DNA of 53,850 nucleotides, from the NCBI GenBank assembly GCA_944358895.1, contig CALVSB010000010.1, forward strand, positions 1 through 53,850. Direction: 5' to 3'. The translations under genes were made by a program, and so were the position numbers. The notes under the pieces are model-generated. The model ran no database searches. It saw only the letters and a program-made list of their open reading frames with translations, and was not told where the DNA came from. This document shows, in pieces, positions 1 to 8,256 of the stretch. Position 1 is the stretch's first letter; the number at the start of each line of letters is the position of its first letter. This stretch comes from an uncultured Bacilli bacterium. Lineage in GTDB: Bacteria; Bacillota_I; Bacilli_A; RFN20; CAG-826.

Positions 1-1
1 A

Positions 2-77
2 CGAAATCTAGGGGACGGAGGTTTTCGGATTGCCTGGAATATTTCCATTAGGCCCCTTGACAAGCCTTATCCATTTT
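2..77. repeat. Left arm of a 76-bp terminal inverted repeat
   Basis: Bases 2-77 are the exact reverse complement of bases 53775-53850; the match breaks at base 78. The arm contains a TTGACA hexamer (57-62). No ORF or RNA fold that I recognise explains it. It may be a genuine inverted repeat flanking this segment, or the point where an assembler stopped at a repeat. Confidence 0.95.
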
Positions 78-114
78 CTTTGCAATTGCTCTATATAGTC
101 TCGGCCTCTTCCTT

Positions 115-120
115 TATAGT
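115..120 (+). promoter_or_regulatory. Candidate -10 box (TATAGT) directly before the first gene
   Basis: TATAGT ends six bases before the ATG at 127 and no Shine-Dalgarno sequence is present, so the mRNA may be leaderless. I see no good -35 at the usual 16-18 base spacing, which keeps this weak. Confidence 0.35.
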
Positions 121-126
121 GTTTCC

Positions 127-1272
127 ATGAACACCCTCAAGCATGCCGAGCTCATGGCTCTCCGCTCGCCCTTAGAGCGGAAGATGGCCCTCGCCCTCGA
201 TTTCGAACTGTCGGCCCGCCTCCTCTCCCTCGTTCCCAAGGAGGATTGCGAAGAGAGGCGGGCGCCAAAGGCCGAGCTTCTCCGCTTTGCCCGAACGATC
301 TTCGGGGCTTTCCCCGACGAAGAGGGAGAACGGAAGGAAGCCATGGACCTTCTTATGGCCCTTTCCGGGATCAAGGCCAGCGACCTTCCGAAGAAAGCCC
401 CTACCCTTCCCGAGGAAGACTTCCGGGAGGGACTGGAATATTGTTTCTTTGTCGTTGATCGGCTCGATGTCTCGACCCGCTTCCTGGCTGCCTTTTTCGG
501 CGACCTCTTTTCCTATCTTCCCCTGAAACTGCTTCAGCTGAAGTACAGCGGCCTGTTTATTTACGATTATGAAGCCACGAGTGGCCTTTCCTTTTTGAGC
601 GAGGAAGAGAAAAACGCCCTCCGGGAAGGCGTCCAAAAAGGGAAGGTTCCCTCCTTCGGGGAGGTCTTTAGGGAAGATGCGACGCCCGCGGTCGAAAAGA
701 AGCACCGCGAGCTCCCGGTGGCCGTGACCTCCTTCTATAACGGAAAGGCCTGGGCCTCCTCCTACGTCATCAATTTCCATGAGGCCGCGGAAACCCCGGC
801 CCTCGAACTCGAAGGTGCCCTCGAAATCTACGACGACGACGGACAGCTCATTCTTTCGAAGAGCCTGTGCCTCCATTCTTACGATCCCTCGGGCGAACCC
901 TTCCTGGCCGGGAACGTCGAAACCTCGTGCGGCCCGGCATCGGCCGTTTTCCGCCTCTACAAGGAAATCCCGGTCAAGACCCCGTTTCCCGTCTCGCCCT
1001 TCGTCGTGACGAGGGCTGCCGCCGAGCAGCGGGGGTGGCTTCCGCCCGTCCTCAATCTAGCCGGCCACCATGCGGGAGAGCGCGACCTCTACCGCCCGAC
1101 CCTTTATCTTGCCTGCCTCGACGATAACGGCTACCCCGTCTACGGGTTTTCCCACGAATTCGATTATCTTCGCCAGCGGGTCGGGGTTGAGCTGCGCCTA
1201 CCGATCGACGGGGTCGTGCCCGGCTTTTCCAAGATCATCGCCTGGCTCGATTACGAGGGGCTCGCCTCATGA
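127..1272 (+). CDS. Hypothetical cytosolic protein, 381 aa, first of a two-gene unit
   Basis: I do not recognise a family. The protein has no signal peptide and no convincing membrane segment. The N-terminal 170 residues read as mostly helical and the C-terminal half (about 200-381) as beta-rich, with repeated acidic and aromatic stretches. Codon use matches the GC-rich neighbours. The ATG at 127 is chosen because it is the first start and lies six bases after a TATAGT -10-like box; there is no ribosome binding site. The stop overlaps the start of the next gene (ATGA at 1269-1272), so the two are translationally coupled and probably work together. Function unknown. Confidence 0.75.
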   Translation: MNTLKHAELMALRSPLERKMALALDFELSARLLSLVPKEDCEERRAPKAELLRFARTIFGAFPDEEGERKEAMDLLMALSGIKASDLPKKAPTLPEEDFREGLEYCFFVVDRLDVSTRFLAAFFGDLFSYLPLKLLQLKYSGLFIYDYEATSGLSFLSEEEKNALREGVQKGKVPSFGEVFREDATPAVEKKHRELPVAVTSFYNGKAWASSYVINFHEAAETPALELEGALEIYDDDGQLILSKSLCLHSYDPSGEPFLAGNVETSCGPASAVFRLYKEIPVKTPFPVSPFVVTRAAAEQRGWLPPVLNLAGHHAGERDLYRPTLYLACLDDNGYPVYGFSHEFDYLRQRVGVELRLPIDGVVPGFSKIIAWLDYEGLAS

Positions 1273-2621
1273 GAAGGAGCCCGTTCTTTCACCTTAGCAA
1301 CGTCCTGAGCTTTTCCCTCCTCAAGGGTGAAAGCGGGGACGCTGATAACCTTTTCCCGATCCTCCTAAAGGAACCGGGCGCGGCCGAGGAGGCCTACGAG
1401 GCCCTCTACTGGCCCCTCCTAGCTCATCGACCCTTTGCTCTCAATTGGGAAAACGGGGGCGAACTGACGCTGCGCGACCTCTATAGCAAGCTCAGGCGAA
1501 CCACCTTTGCCTCGCGGCTCGGTCTCCGCTATGAAGGGAATCTCATCGTCTACGAGGCCGGGGAACGCTACCTCTTCCTTGGGATGGAAAGGACCTTGTC
1601 GCTCGACGAGAACCGAAGGGCGGCCCTGGCCCTTCTCCTTTTCGGCGCCACCGACCCGGAAGGAAGCAAGGAAAAGAGCTTCCGGGTCGAAGCTCTGGCT
1701 CATGCCCCGAGCCGGCATCTTCCTAACGTAGAACTCTTCCAAGGGCAGGTCGACCTCGGGAACGGCCCGATCGCTCTCCGGATCGCCGTCGAGGAAACCG
1801 ACGAAGCCGCCCTCGAGGAAATCAGGGCAACGACCGCCCTCTCAATCAACCTTATCGGAGGCCGAATGGAGCACGAGCGGTGGACGAGTCAAAGCGCCGG
1901 CTTCGTCTTCGCGAGAAACGCCGAGCCTCGTTTCGACGGGCGCGACATGACCCGGCTCCTCAAGACCAAAGGCGGCGGCGACCTCGACCGCGGGAACGGG
2001 GTGCCCTCGGCCCTCTTCCGGGTGGACCACGGGGTAAGCTTGCCTCTTGCCATCTACGAAAGGTCGGAGGCCGACCCGGTCTTGGATGGCGGGCTTCTTT
2101 CCAAAGACGGCTATACCCTCGAAGGAATCCTTTCGCTTGCAGGGAATTCGCCGAAAGAAGGCGGTTTTGCCATGGATATCGAAGCCGTTCTCCCTCGGAA
2201 AAAACCCTTGGTTGGCCATCTTATTGCCCGTTACCCCTACCTTTCGAAAGATAAGGGCGGCTACCGGGAACTCCTCTTCCTTCTTCAAGGTACGAAAGAA
2301 CGTTCTTCGGCCCTCATCAAGATCCTCGACCCGGAAGGAAAGATCACGGATAACGACCGCCCAGAGGTGGAGGTCGAGACCATTGACACTGAAGCGAACA
2401 AAGTGCGTTTCATAATCAAGATTGACCGTCCTTCCAAAAAGACTGCCAAGCGGACCGTCTACGAGCCGACCCTCAACGAAGGGACCAAAAATTTATTCGT
2501 CCCCCGGGAGGGGTCGAGGCGAGTTTATTGCCGCCATGGCCTGAAGGTCCGTTACTTCGACGGGGAGAAATTCATAATCCAGGAAAACGACTTGTCCGAC
2601 TTATTCGACGACGACGACTGA
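1269..2621 (+). CDS. Hypothetical protein, 450 aa, with acidic C-terminus
   Basis: No family recognised. It overlaps the previous gene by four bases (ATGA), a sign of coupled translation. No signal peptide or transmembrane helix is evident, so a cytosolic role is likely. The sequence is mixed alpha/beta, with a basic segment near residues 380-410 and a run of Asp residues at the extreme C-terminus (ending DDDD). A partner relationship with the upstream 381-aa protein is the only functional hint. About 105 bases separate its stop from the lipoprotein start at 2728, so the following genes may belong to another unit. Confidence 0.75.
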   Translation: MRRSPFFHLSNVLSFSLLKGESGDADNLFPILLKEPGAAEEAYEALYWPLLAHRPFALNWENGGELTLRDLYSKLRRTTFASRLGLRYEGNLIVYEAGERYLFLGMERTLSLDENRRAALALLLFGATDPEGSKEKSFRVEALAHAPSRHLPNVELFQGQVDLGNGPIALRIAVEETDEAALEEIRATTALSINLIGGRMEHERWTSQSAGFVFARNAEPRFDGRDMTRLLKTKGGGDLDRGNGVPSALFRVDHGVSLPLAIYERSEADPVLDGGLLSKDGYTLEGILSLAGNSPKEGGFAMDIEAVLPRKKPLVGHLIARYPYLSKDKGGYRELLFLLQGTKERSSALIKILDPEGKITDNDRPEVEVETIDTEANKVRFIIKIDRPSKKTAKRTVYEPTLNEGTKNLFVPREGSRRVYCRHGLKVRYFDGEKFIIQENDLSDLFDDDD

Positions 2622-2727
2622 TACCTTACTCACGTTTTCTGAATACTTTTGAGTTCCTTTGGCGGTTAATGCTTGAAGTTTTCTATACGTCTGAATAATG
2701 GAAGGAAACGAAAGGAACACGTTAAAA

Positions 2728-4707
2728 ATGAAAAAGCCGCTCATTCTGCCTCTCCTCGTCTTGGCGCTGCCGCTCGTCGCCTGCGGGGATGTTGGCCCGA
2801 CTGTGTCTACTTCTTCTTCCGAGACGGAAACCTCTTCCTCCGACAGCGAAGACGGCGGGACGGCCACTTCGTCCTCCTCGGCGATTGACGAGGGAGGCAC
2901 GACCTCATCATCTTCTTCGATCCTCGAAGGAGGGGGCGAGGAAAGCTCGTCCTCGTCGACGAGCGAGCCCGAGCCGGAACTCGCCAAAACGCTCACCTTC
3001 GACGAGGCCTATGGCCTTTTGAAGACGGCTTCCGAGCACGAGAAGACCGCCTCCAAGGAAACGCGGCGCCAGGTCGATACGACGGCGACCGACCTGTCTT
3101 ATTCCTACCTCGAGGAAGAGACGCTCGACATCTACGAAGACGGAAGCGCCGAGGCCAAAGGAACGGTCACGAGCTTCGAGGGCGGGACGAAAGTCGATTC
3201 GATGGACCTCCTTCGCCGGAAGGCCCTCTTGACCGACAAGATCTACGATGCGGTGGACCTCGTCGCCCGTACCTACGAGCTCTATTACGAGGTGACCGAC
3301 TACTCGAAGGACCATTTCCACGGGAGCGTCTATAGCGACGAGGCCACCCGGATCTTCGCCCTCGATAATCCCGACCCGACCCTTGGAAGCGACGGCTATA
3401 TCCTCAAGGAAGACATCCCCCAGGCCGTGACCTACCAGCATGCCGCCCGGGCCGCTTCGAACATCTCGACTTGGCAGGCCGACCCCTACGTCGCCCAGAC
3501 GGGCATCGATACCTTTGCCCTCAAGGAAGGCGAGGGCCAGGTCGGCACTTATGGCACGACGATCGAGTACGAGATCGACGGCGACCTCGACGACACGATC
3601 ACCTATACCTACGAGATGGAGTTCACCCTCGACTTCGCGACCGGTCGCCTCCTCGATTGCCTTACCACGGTCGAGCAGGTCGACGTGAGCAATAGCAACC
3701 CGACCGACGTCTACACGACGATTGTCGAGGACGGCGGGACCATCGAGTACGGCACCCGCGTTGCCCTCCCTGCCACGGCGGTCGATCCCCATGACTACTT
3801 CCTCCAGGACGTGACCGACGTGGCGATCCTCGACGCCGGCCGGGAAGAAGTCGATGCCGATAGCTTCCCCAAGGAGTCCTCGCTCGTCTTTGCCCTCCCG
3901 AAGGACTACGAGCCGAGCAAGGCCCTGGCTCTCGACGAATGGTCGCTTACCCCCTATGGCACGAGCGACGATGCGGTGGTGGCCATCGATGGCGGCTTCT
4001 TCGAGGTCGTCGGCCATGGCGACGTCACTTTGACTTGGTCCTATTACGGCCTCGACGGCGACGTCTGGAAGGAAAAGACCGTGCAAAAGGCCATCCACAT
4101 CAACGAATTCGACGATCCGACGAGCATCGAAATCTATGGATGGAACATTCCTGAAACCATGGTCGTCGGGGATACGGCCACGACCTATGTCTGGGTCGAA
4201 CCTGGCTCGGCCAAGCAGGAGTTTGAGGCTACTTCGAGCAACGAGGACGTGATGACGGTTACGGCTGACCTCGAAGCAGGCGAGATTACCGTCACGGCCG
4301 TCGGGGCGGGCGAAGCCACGATTACTGTCGCGGTCCCCGGAACCAGCATCAAAGACGAGGTCACCGTCAACGTCGTGGCCCCGGCCGAGATAACGGCCGA
4401 GGAGTTCCTTACGTCGAACTACTTCGTCATCGACGACGAAGGAACGACGGCTGAGATCACCATCCGTTTCTACGAAGACGGAACCGGCTACGAGAAAGAA
4501 GATGGCGACGCCGGCGTCTTCGAATACAACTTCGAATGGTCGGTCGATGGACGGGAAGTCACGATTGACAACTGGGGCCCTGAACTAAATGGCGGAGCCG
4601 AAGTGTGGTATGCCTTCTATGGCGGAACCATCTCGCCGAACTTCGACCGGCTGACCCTCGACATGGAAGGCCATGACTTCGAGTTCGCGCCGGTTCCGCT
4701 AGAATAG
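2728..4707 (+). CDS. Ser-rich lipoprotein with C-terminal Ig-like (BIG2-type) domain, 659 aa
   Basis: Predicted surface lipoprotein. The signal peptide starts at the ATG at 2728 (MKKPLILP...) and ends in a lipobox (LVAC), followed by a Ser/Glu/Gly linker of about 65 residues that would hold the protein away from the membrane. An in-frame ATG at 2698 would add ten charged residues before the signal peptide, so 2728, with AAAGGA upstream, is preferred. The middle (about 90-400) is an unrecognised acidic beta-rich region. Around residues 470-560 is a bacterial Ig-like module with the typical S-N-x-x-V...G-A-G-x-A-T-I pattern. The next lipoprotein gene follows seven bases later, so they are likely co-transcribed. 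Ligand unknown. Confidence 0.85.
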   Translation: MKKPLILPLLVLALPLVACGDVGPTVSTSSSETETSSSDSEDGGTATSSSSAIDEGGTTSSSSSILEGGGEESSSSSTSEPEPELAKTLTFDEAYGLLKTASEHEKTASKETRRQVDTTATDLSYSYLEEETLDIYEDGSAEAKGTVTSFEGGTKVDSMDLLRRKALLTDKIYDAVDLVARTYELYYEVTDYSKDHFHGSVYSDEATRIFALDNPDPTLGSDGYILKEDIPQAVTYQHAARAASNISTWQADPYVAQTGIDTFALKEGEGQVGTYGTTIEYEIDGDLDDTITYTYEMEFTLDFATGRLLDCLTTVEQVDVSNSNPTDVYTTIVEDGGTIEYGTRVALPATAVDPHDYFLQDVTDVAILDAGREEVDADSFPKESSLVFALPKDYEPSKALALDEWSLTPYGTSDDAVVAIDGGFFEVVGHGDVTLTWSYYGLDGDVWKEKTVQKAIHINEFDDPTSIEIYGWNIPETMVVGDTATTYVWVEPGSAKQEFEATSSNEDVMTVTADLEAGEITVTAVGAGEATITVAVPGTSIKDEVTVNVVAPAEITAEEFLTSNYFVIDDEGTTAEITIRFYEDGTGYEKEDGDAGVFEYNFEWSVDGREVTIDNWGPELNGGAEVWYAFYGGTISPNFDRLTLDMEGHDFEFAPVPLE

Positions 4708-4714
4708 GAGCGAT

Positions 4715-5623
4715 ATGAAAAAAGCTCTGTTCCTCCTTGCCTTGCCTCTCCTCCTGGCCGGCTGCTCTCCCGACGGGGCGAACCCCCCTTCATCCCTCTC
4801 GACGGAGAGCAGTTCCGACCCATCTTCTTCGGAGGTCATTACTTCCTCCGGGGAGGAAATCGGTTCCTCTTCGACGGAAGAAAGCCTTTCTTCCGAACCT
4901 CCCGCGACCTCCTCTTCCAGCGAAGAGGCCGATGTCGAAGGGCAAATTGCCGCCTTTGTCGCTTCCCTTGAGAAGTACCGGGGCCATCCTTACGAGGTTT
5001 CCGGAAGCATCGCGATGACGATGGGCTACCTCACGGATGCCGACCCCCTTCTCATCACGATGGTCGACGCCTTCGCGACGACACGTTACGAAGGCTATAT
5101 CACCGAGCGGCTCGGGGAAATCTCCTACGAGATGCTCGACCCCGACGCCTATGTCGTCACCACCTTTGTCGAGGGCGATACCGTCTACCGGATCACCGAA
5201 TACGACGACGGGACCGGGGCTCAGGAAGAAGTGCCTTACGACGAGGCGACGATCGAGACGAACATCGCGATCGACTTCGCGACGCCCGAGATCGACAACC
5301 TCCATTACCTCGAGGCCAATTATGCCCTGGCCGACATTGGCTACACCTTGGACCTCCCGACGGTCGACGGAGACGGCACCTATGCCTTCTCCTACTCCTT
5401 GACGGCCTATGAGGAGGGGACCGACATTCCGTCCCAGGTCATCACCCACGAAAACGAGATGACGATCGAAAACGGGATCATCGTCGCTTCGAAGAGCACG
5501 GTCGACAATTCTCTCTATGCCGGCGGGGTCCGGGCCAATTGGCAGGTCTCGACCTCCGAGGTCACCTACACGGAGGGGGCCTATCCGACCTTCGAGGGCA
5601 CGCTCCCGGAGATTGAAAAGTAG
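4715..5623 (+). CDS. Ser-rich lipoprotein, 302 aa
   Basis: Predicted lipid-anchored surface protein: MKKALFLL signal, lipobox LAGC, then a Ser/Glu linker to about residue 70. The remainder (70-302) is an acidic beta-strand-rich domain that resembles in style the middle of the upstream lipoprotein and the 533-aa lipoprotein at 8257, so the three may be distant paralogues. The ribosome binding site (TAGGAG) overlaps the stop of the preceding gene, indicating an operon. No catalytic motif seen; function unknown. Confidence 0.85.
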   Translation: MKKALFLLALPLLLAGCSPDGANPPSSLSTESSSDPSSSEVITSSGEEIGSSSTEESLSSEPPATSSSSEEADVEGQIAAFVASLEKYRGHPYEVSGSIAMTMGYLTDADPLLITMVDAFATTRYEGYITERLGEISYEMLDPDAYVVTTFVEGDTVYRITEYDDGTGAQEEVPYDEATIETNIAIDFATPEIDNLHYLEANYALADIGYTLDLPTVDGDGTYAFSYSLTAYEEGTDIPSQVITHENEMTIENGIIVASKSTVDNSLYAGGVRANWQVSTSEVTYTEGAYPTFEGTLPEIEK

Positions 5624-5641
5624 AGGAAGCGGCCGCTAGGT

Positions 5642-5653
5642 GGTAACGTTACC
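5642..5653. promoter_or_regulatory. Perfect 12-bp palindrome, possible LacI-type operator
   Basis: GGTAACGTTACC ends two bases before the ATG at 5656. Palindromes with a central CG and TAAC half-sites are typical of LacI/GalR operators. A TAACGT hexamer inside it sits six bases before the ATG and could also serve as a -10 box. I did not find the same 12-mer elsewhere in the window by eye. Confidence 0.45.
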
Positions 5654-5655
5654 GC

Positions 5656-7023
5656 ATGAACGACCCGCTTCGAGCTTATTTTGAAACCGAGGAAGGACTC
5701 CGCGCCCGGTATGCTACGCTGCTTACCGACCTCCGCGCGGCTTCGCCTTCCTTTTTCGATGCCTACCTCGAATTGGCCGAAGGCTTCTTCAAGAACCTCC
5801 TTCGAAAGCGGGGCAGCTCAGAAAAACTCGATTTCACCATCGGGACGGCCCTAAGGAAAGGCGAGAACCGCTCCTACCTGGAGACGGAGTGGGGGATCGG
5901 GAAGAAAGAAATCGATTCCTTCCTCGACCGCTCGAAGAAGCTGAACCGCCACAAGCACCAGAAAGAGGCCGCCCTCGGGGAAGCAAAGGTCGGCTCCTAC
6001 ATGGCGCTTCTCTATGCCATCGTTCTTCCGGTTGCCAAGAAGGAGAATAGGCCCCTTCCACCCTATGACCCGGCTTACTATCCCTCCCTTATCGGGGCCG
6101 GCGGGAAGGAATACGCCCGCCTCCTTGAGGAGAAGGAAGCCCTCCAGGACGAACTGTCGAGGAGCCTATACCTCAGCAAGGAAAAGCAGGCGGAGATTGC
6201 TTCCCTCGGGGAAGCCATCAGGGAGCAGGGCGCGGATTTCGAGAAGAAGAGCAACGAGCTTCTCCTTGAGATCAACCGCCTGAAGGACATCAAGATCCTC
6301 GCCATCGAGGGAAAGCTCGACGAAGCGAACAAGAAGCTCGATGCCCTCTACGGCCTCGTGGTTGGGAAGGAGGGGGAGGCTCCCGCCCAGGAAAAGAGCG
6401 ATCCCCGGCCCGATCTTGCCTCTTTCCTTCAGGGAAGCGTCGTCCATTACCGGGTCTCGGAACGCCACTACACCTTGAAGATCGTGGTTGCCATCGTCTA
6501 CTTAGGATTGCTCATCACCTTTTCCTCGGCTCTCAAGCTCAATAATCCGGCGAACCTCTGCTGGCTCATTCCTTGCTATCTCCAGCCTCTGGCCCTCTTG
6601 GCCCTCGTTATTTTTTCGCCCCGGGTCGGGGACGACGTCCGCCTCGATAGCCCTTTCCTTTTGCGGCGTCTTGTCCCGACCGTCATCGGTAGCCGCATCA
6701 GCTACGAGGTGGAAAAGACGTGGCTCGGCCACCTCTACGGCTTCCTCCGGGCGATGGCGTGCGTCGTCCCCATCGTCGGGGGCGTCGCCATTTCGACGAA
6801 TGGGGTCAACTACGATGCCGGCCTTCTCGTCTTCGCCTTCCTCCTGAGCCTCCTCTTCCTCGTCGGGAACGGCTTCTCATACGATTATTTCCCTTCCTTC
6901 AAGAGTTATTCGCCCGTCGTCTTCGGCCTCATCCGCTTCGTAAAGGGCCAAGAGGAAGTCTATTCCTCCCTCTACGTCGCGGCGGGCGCGGGAACTTCCT
7001 TCTTCTACCGGAAGTCCTCGTGA
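5656..7023 (+). CDS. Coiled-coil membrane protein, 455 aa, unknown function
   Basis: No family recognised. The soluble N-terminal part (1-140) contains conserved-looking charged helices. Residues about 153-232 form a heptad-rich coiled coil. The C-terminal half has several hydrophobic segments (about 274-292, 301-320, 362-380 and 388-404), which predicts a multi-pass membrane protein with a long cytosolic coiled-coil arm. There is no Shine-Dalgarno sequence; the start follows a 12-bp palindrome by two bases, so expression may be controlled at that site or the mRNA may be leaderless. Confidence 0.75.
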   Translation: MNDPLRAYFETEEGLRARYATLLTDLRAASPSFFDAYLELAEGFFKNLLRKRGSSEKLDFTIGTALRKGENRSYLETEWGIGKKEIDSFLDRSKKLNRHKHQKEAALGEAKVGSYMALLYAIVLPVAKKENRPLPPYDPAYYPSLIGAGGKEYARLLEEKEALQDELSRSLYLSKEKQAEIASLGEAIREQGADFEKKSNELLLEINRLKDIKILAIEGKLDEANKKLDALYGLVVGKEGEAPAQEKSDPRPDLASFLQGSVVHYRVSERHYTLKIVVAIVYLGLLITFSSALKLNNPANLCWLIPCYLQPLALLALVIFSPRVGDDVRLDSPFLLRRLVPTVIGSRISYEVEKTWLGHLYGFLRAMACVVPIVGGVAISTNGVNYDAGLLVFAFLLSLLFLVGNGFSYDYFPSFKSYSPVVFGLIRFVKGQEEVYSSLYVAAGAGTSFFYRKSS

Positions 7024-7038
7024 CTCTGGATGTATATG

Positions 7039-7044
7039 TATAAT
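7039..7044 (+). promoter_or_regulatory. Candidate -10 box (TATAAT) for the mini HTH genes
   Basis: A consensus TATAAT lies in a short AT-rich patch between the membrane-protein gene and the first HTH gene. No strong -35 is seen. The 57-base leader then contains a good AAAGGAGG site for the gene at 7102. Confidence 0.5.
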
Positions 7045-7101
7045 AGTTAGCGCATCGTCCCTCCGGAGCCTTGGCCTTGCCTTGCAAAGGAGGACACCGC
7101 G

Positions 7102-7299
7102 ATGCCTTTCCCGGAAAACGGGGAAAAAATCCGGCGCTTCATCAAGGCACGGGGCTTTACCCAAGCCCGCTTCGCGTCGCTTCTCGGGGTCGAGGAGAGA
7201 TCGCTCCGGAAGATGCTCCACAACGGAGTCTACGACGTGCGGGTCTTGCTCAAGATGGCAGCCATTCTCTCTTGCCGGGCCACGGATCTCTTTCCGTAA
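7102..7299 (+). CDS. Mini XRE/Cro-type HTH protein, 65 aa
   Basis: The whole protein is one helix-turn-helix domain: a helix with IRRFIKARGFTQ, then ARFASLLGV...SLRKMLHNGVYDV, which matches the Cro/C1-type pattern. The start is fixed by AAAGGAGG nine bases upstream. It is closely related to the 70-aa protein at 7421 (shared LRKMLHNGVYD motif), so the pair arose by tandem duplication. Such single-domain regulators usually repress nearby promoters; the target is unknown. Confidence 0.8.
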   Translation: MPFPENGEKIRRFIKARGFTQARFASLLGVEERSLRKMLHNGVYDVRVLLKMAAILSCRATDLFP

Positions 7300-7420
7300 G
7301 GAAGAGGTCCTTTTTTCATATACATAGCCGGTTTTTGCCGAGGAAAAGAGAGGTTTTCCCCTCTTCTTAGGAATGAAGAGGACCTATTGAAGGGGTGGGG
7401 CATTCACGAAAATCATCTAT

Positions 7421-7633
7421 ATGGATGTCACCTCGCCTTACAATGGCCCTTTGATCAAGGAACTCATCAAGGAAAAAGGCTTTACCCAGGCCTCCTTCAG
7501 CGAGGCGCTTTCCATCTCGGAGCGGACCCTGCGGAAGATGCTCCACAACGGGGTTTACGACCTACGGACCCTCTACAAGATGGCCAAGGTCCTCGATGTC
7601 GACGTCCATCTCCTCGTACCCGATCCCGAATAG
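7421..7633 (+). CDS. Mini XRE/Cro-type HTH protein, 70 aa, paralogue of the preceding gene
   Basis: A single Cro/C1-type helix-turn-helix domain with the same core as its neighbour at 7102 (LRKMLHNGVYD; KMA followed by a hydrophobic helix). There is no clear ribosome binding site before the ATG at 7421, unlike its sister. The 121-base gap before it contains a TCATATACATA stretch and a short GAGG/CCTC hairpin. The two regulators may have different dimer partners or operators. Confidence in the gene is high because the sequence is conserved relative to its paralogue. Confidence 0.78.
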   Translation: MDVTSPYNGPLIKELIKEKGFTQASFSEALSISERTLRKMLHNGVYDLRTLYKMAKVLDVDVHLLVPDPE

Positions 7634-7700
7634 GAACCAAAAGGGCCTATTTTGCCTCCCTAAGCCTACCGAGAATGTAAGGCGAAAAGAGGTAAAGAGA

Positions 7701-8234
7701 ATGCGTCTTTGTTCAAAGTGCGGAGCCCCGACCGACGACGGGGCGGCTTATTGCGAGAAATGCGGGGCCAAGCTCGGCGGGCCGGAAGCGCCTGCGAGCA
7801 ATCCACCCGTCACCCCATCGTCCGAATCCGATGCCCCGATCGTCGTCGCCAAGCGGAGCTTCGTCGGCCATTACGGCCTTTTGCTCCCTATTGTCCTCGT
7901 CATCACCTTCTGGCTCGTCATCCCTCTCATTGCCCTCGTCTGCATGTTCCTCTCCAACCGGACCTACCGGCATTACGTCTATAGGGACCGCTACGTCTAC
8001 GAAGGGGGCCTCCTCTCCAAGAAGCGGCGGACCCAGACGATGACCCAGGTCCTCGCCGTCGACATCGAGCAGTCCTTCAAGGGCAAGATCTTCGATTTCG
8101 GCGACGTGAGAGTAAATCTCATCGGCCGGGGCGGCCTCCGGATCGAAGGCTGCAAACACCCGGAAGAAGTCGCCTCCGCCCTCCAAGGGCTCATCGCCAA
8201 GGGCAAGGACATCAAGCAATTCGTCGCCGAATAA
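7701..8234 (+). CDS. Zinc-ribbon membrane protein with PH-like (bPH2/YdbS-type) domain, 177 aa
   Basis: The N-terminus has a zinc ribbon with two CxxC pairs (CSKCG near residue 4 and CEKCG near 18). A Pro/Ser linker and two closely spaced hydrophobic helices (about 60-90) follow, then a beta-rich domain with YRDRYVYEGGLLSKKRR and a Q-V-L-A-V-D-I pattern typical of bacterial PH (bPH2) modules. It is probably anchored in the cytoplasmic membrane. The ATG at 7701 is preferred over longer readings because it follows AGAGGTAAAG. It may be co-transcribed with the lipoprotein 22 bases downstream. Confidence 0.8.
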   Translation: MRLCSKCGAPTDDGAAYCEKCGAKLGGPEAPASNPPVTPSSESDAPIVVAKRSFVGHYGLLLPIVLVITFWLVIPLIALVCMFLSNRTYRHYVYRDRYVYEGGLLSKKRRTQTMTQVLAVDIEQSFKGKIFDFGDVRVNLIGRGGLRIEGCKHPEEVASALQGLIAKGKDIKQFVAE

Positions 8235-8256
8235 GGTTAAGAAAGGAACAACCACC

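Noticed and set aside
2..77. tmRNA or other structured RNA in the terminal repeat
   Set aside because: GGGGACGGAGG recalls a tmRNA 5' end, but the conserved GGATTCGAC element and the tRNA-like 3' half are missing.
2908..4098. A 396-codon open frame on the minus strand
   Set aside because: Antisense to the first lipoprotein, which has a signal peptide, lipobox and Ig-like domain.
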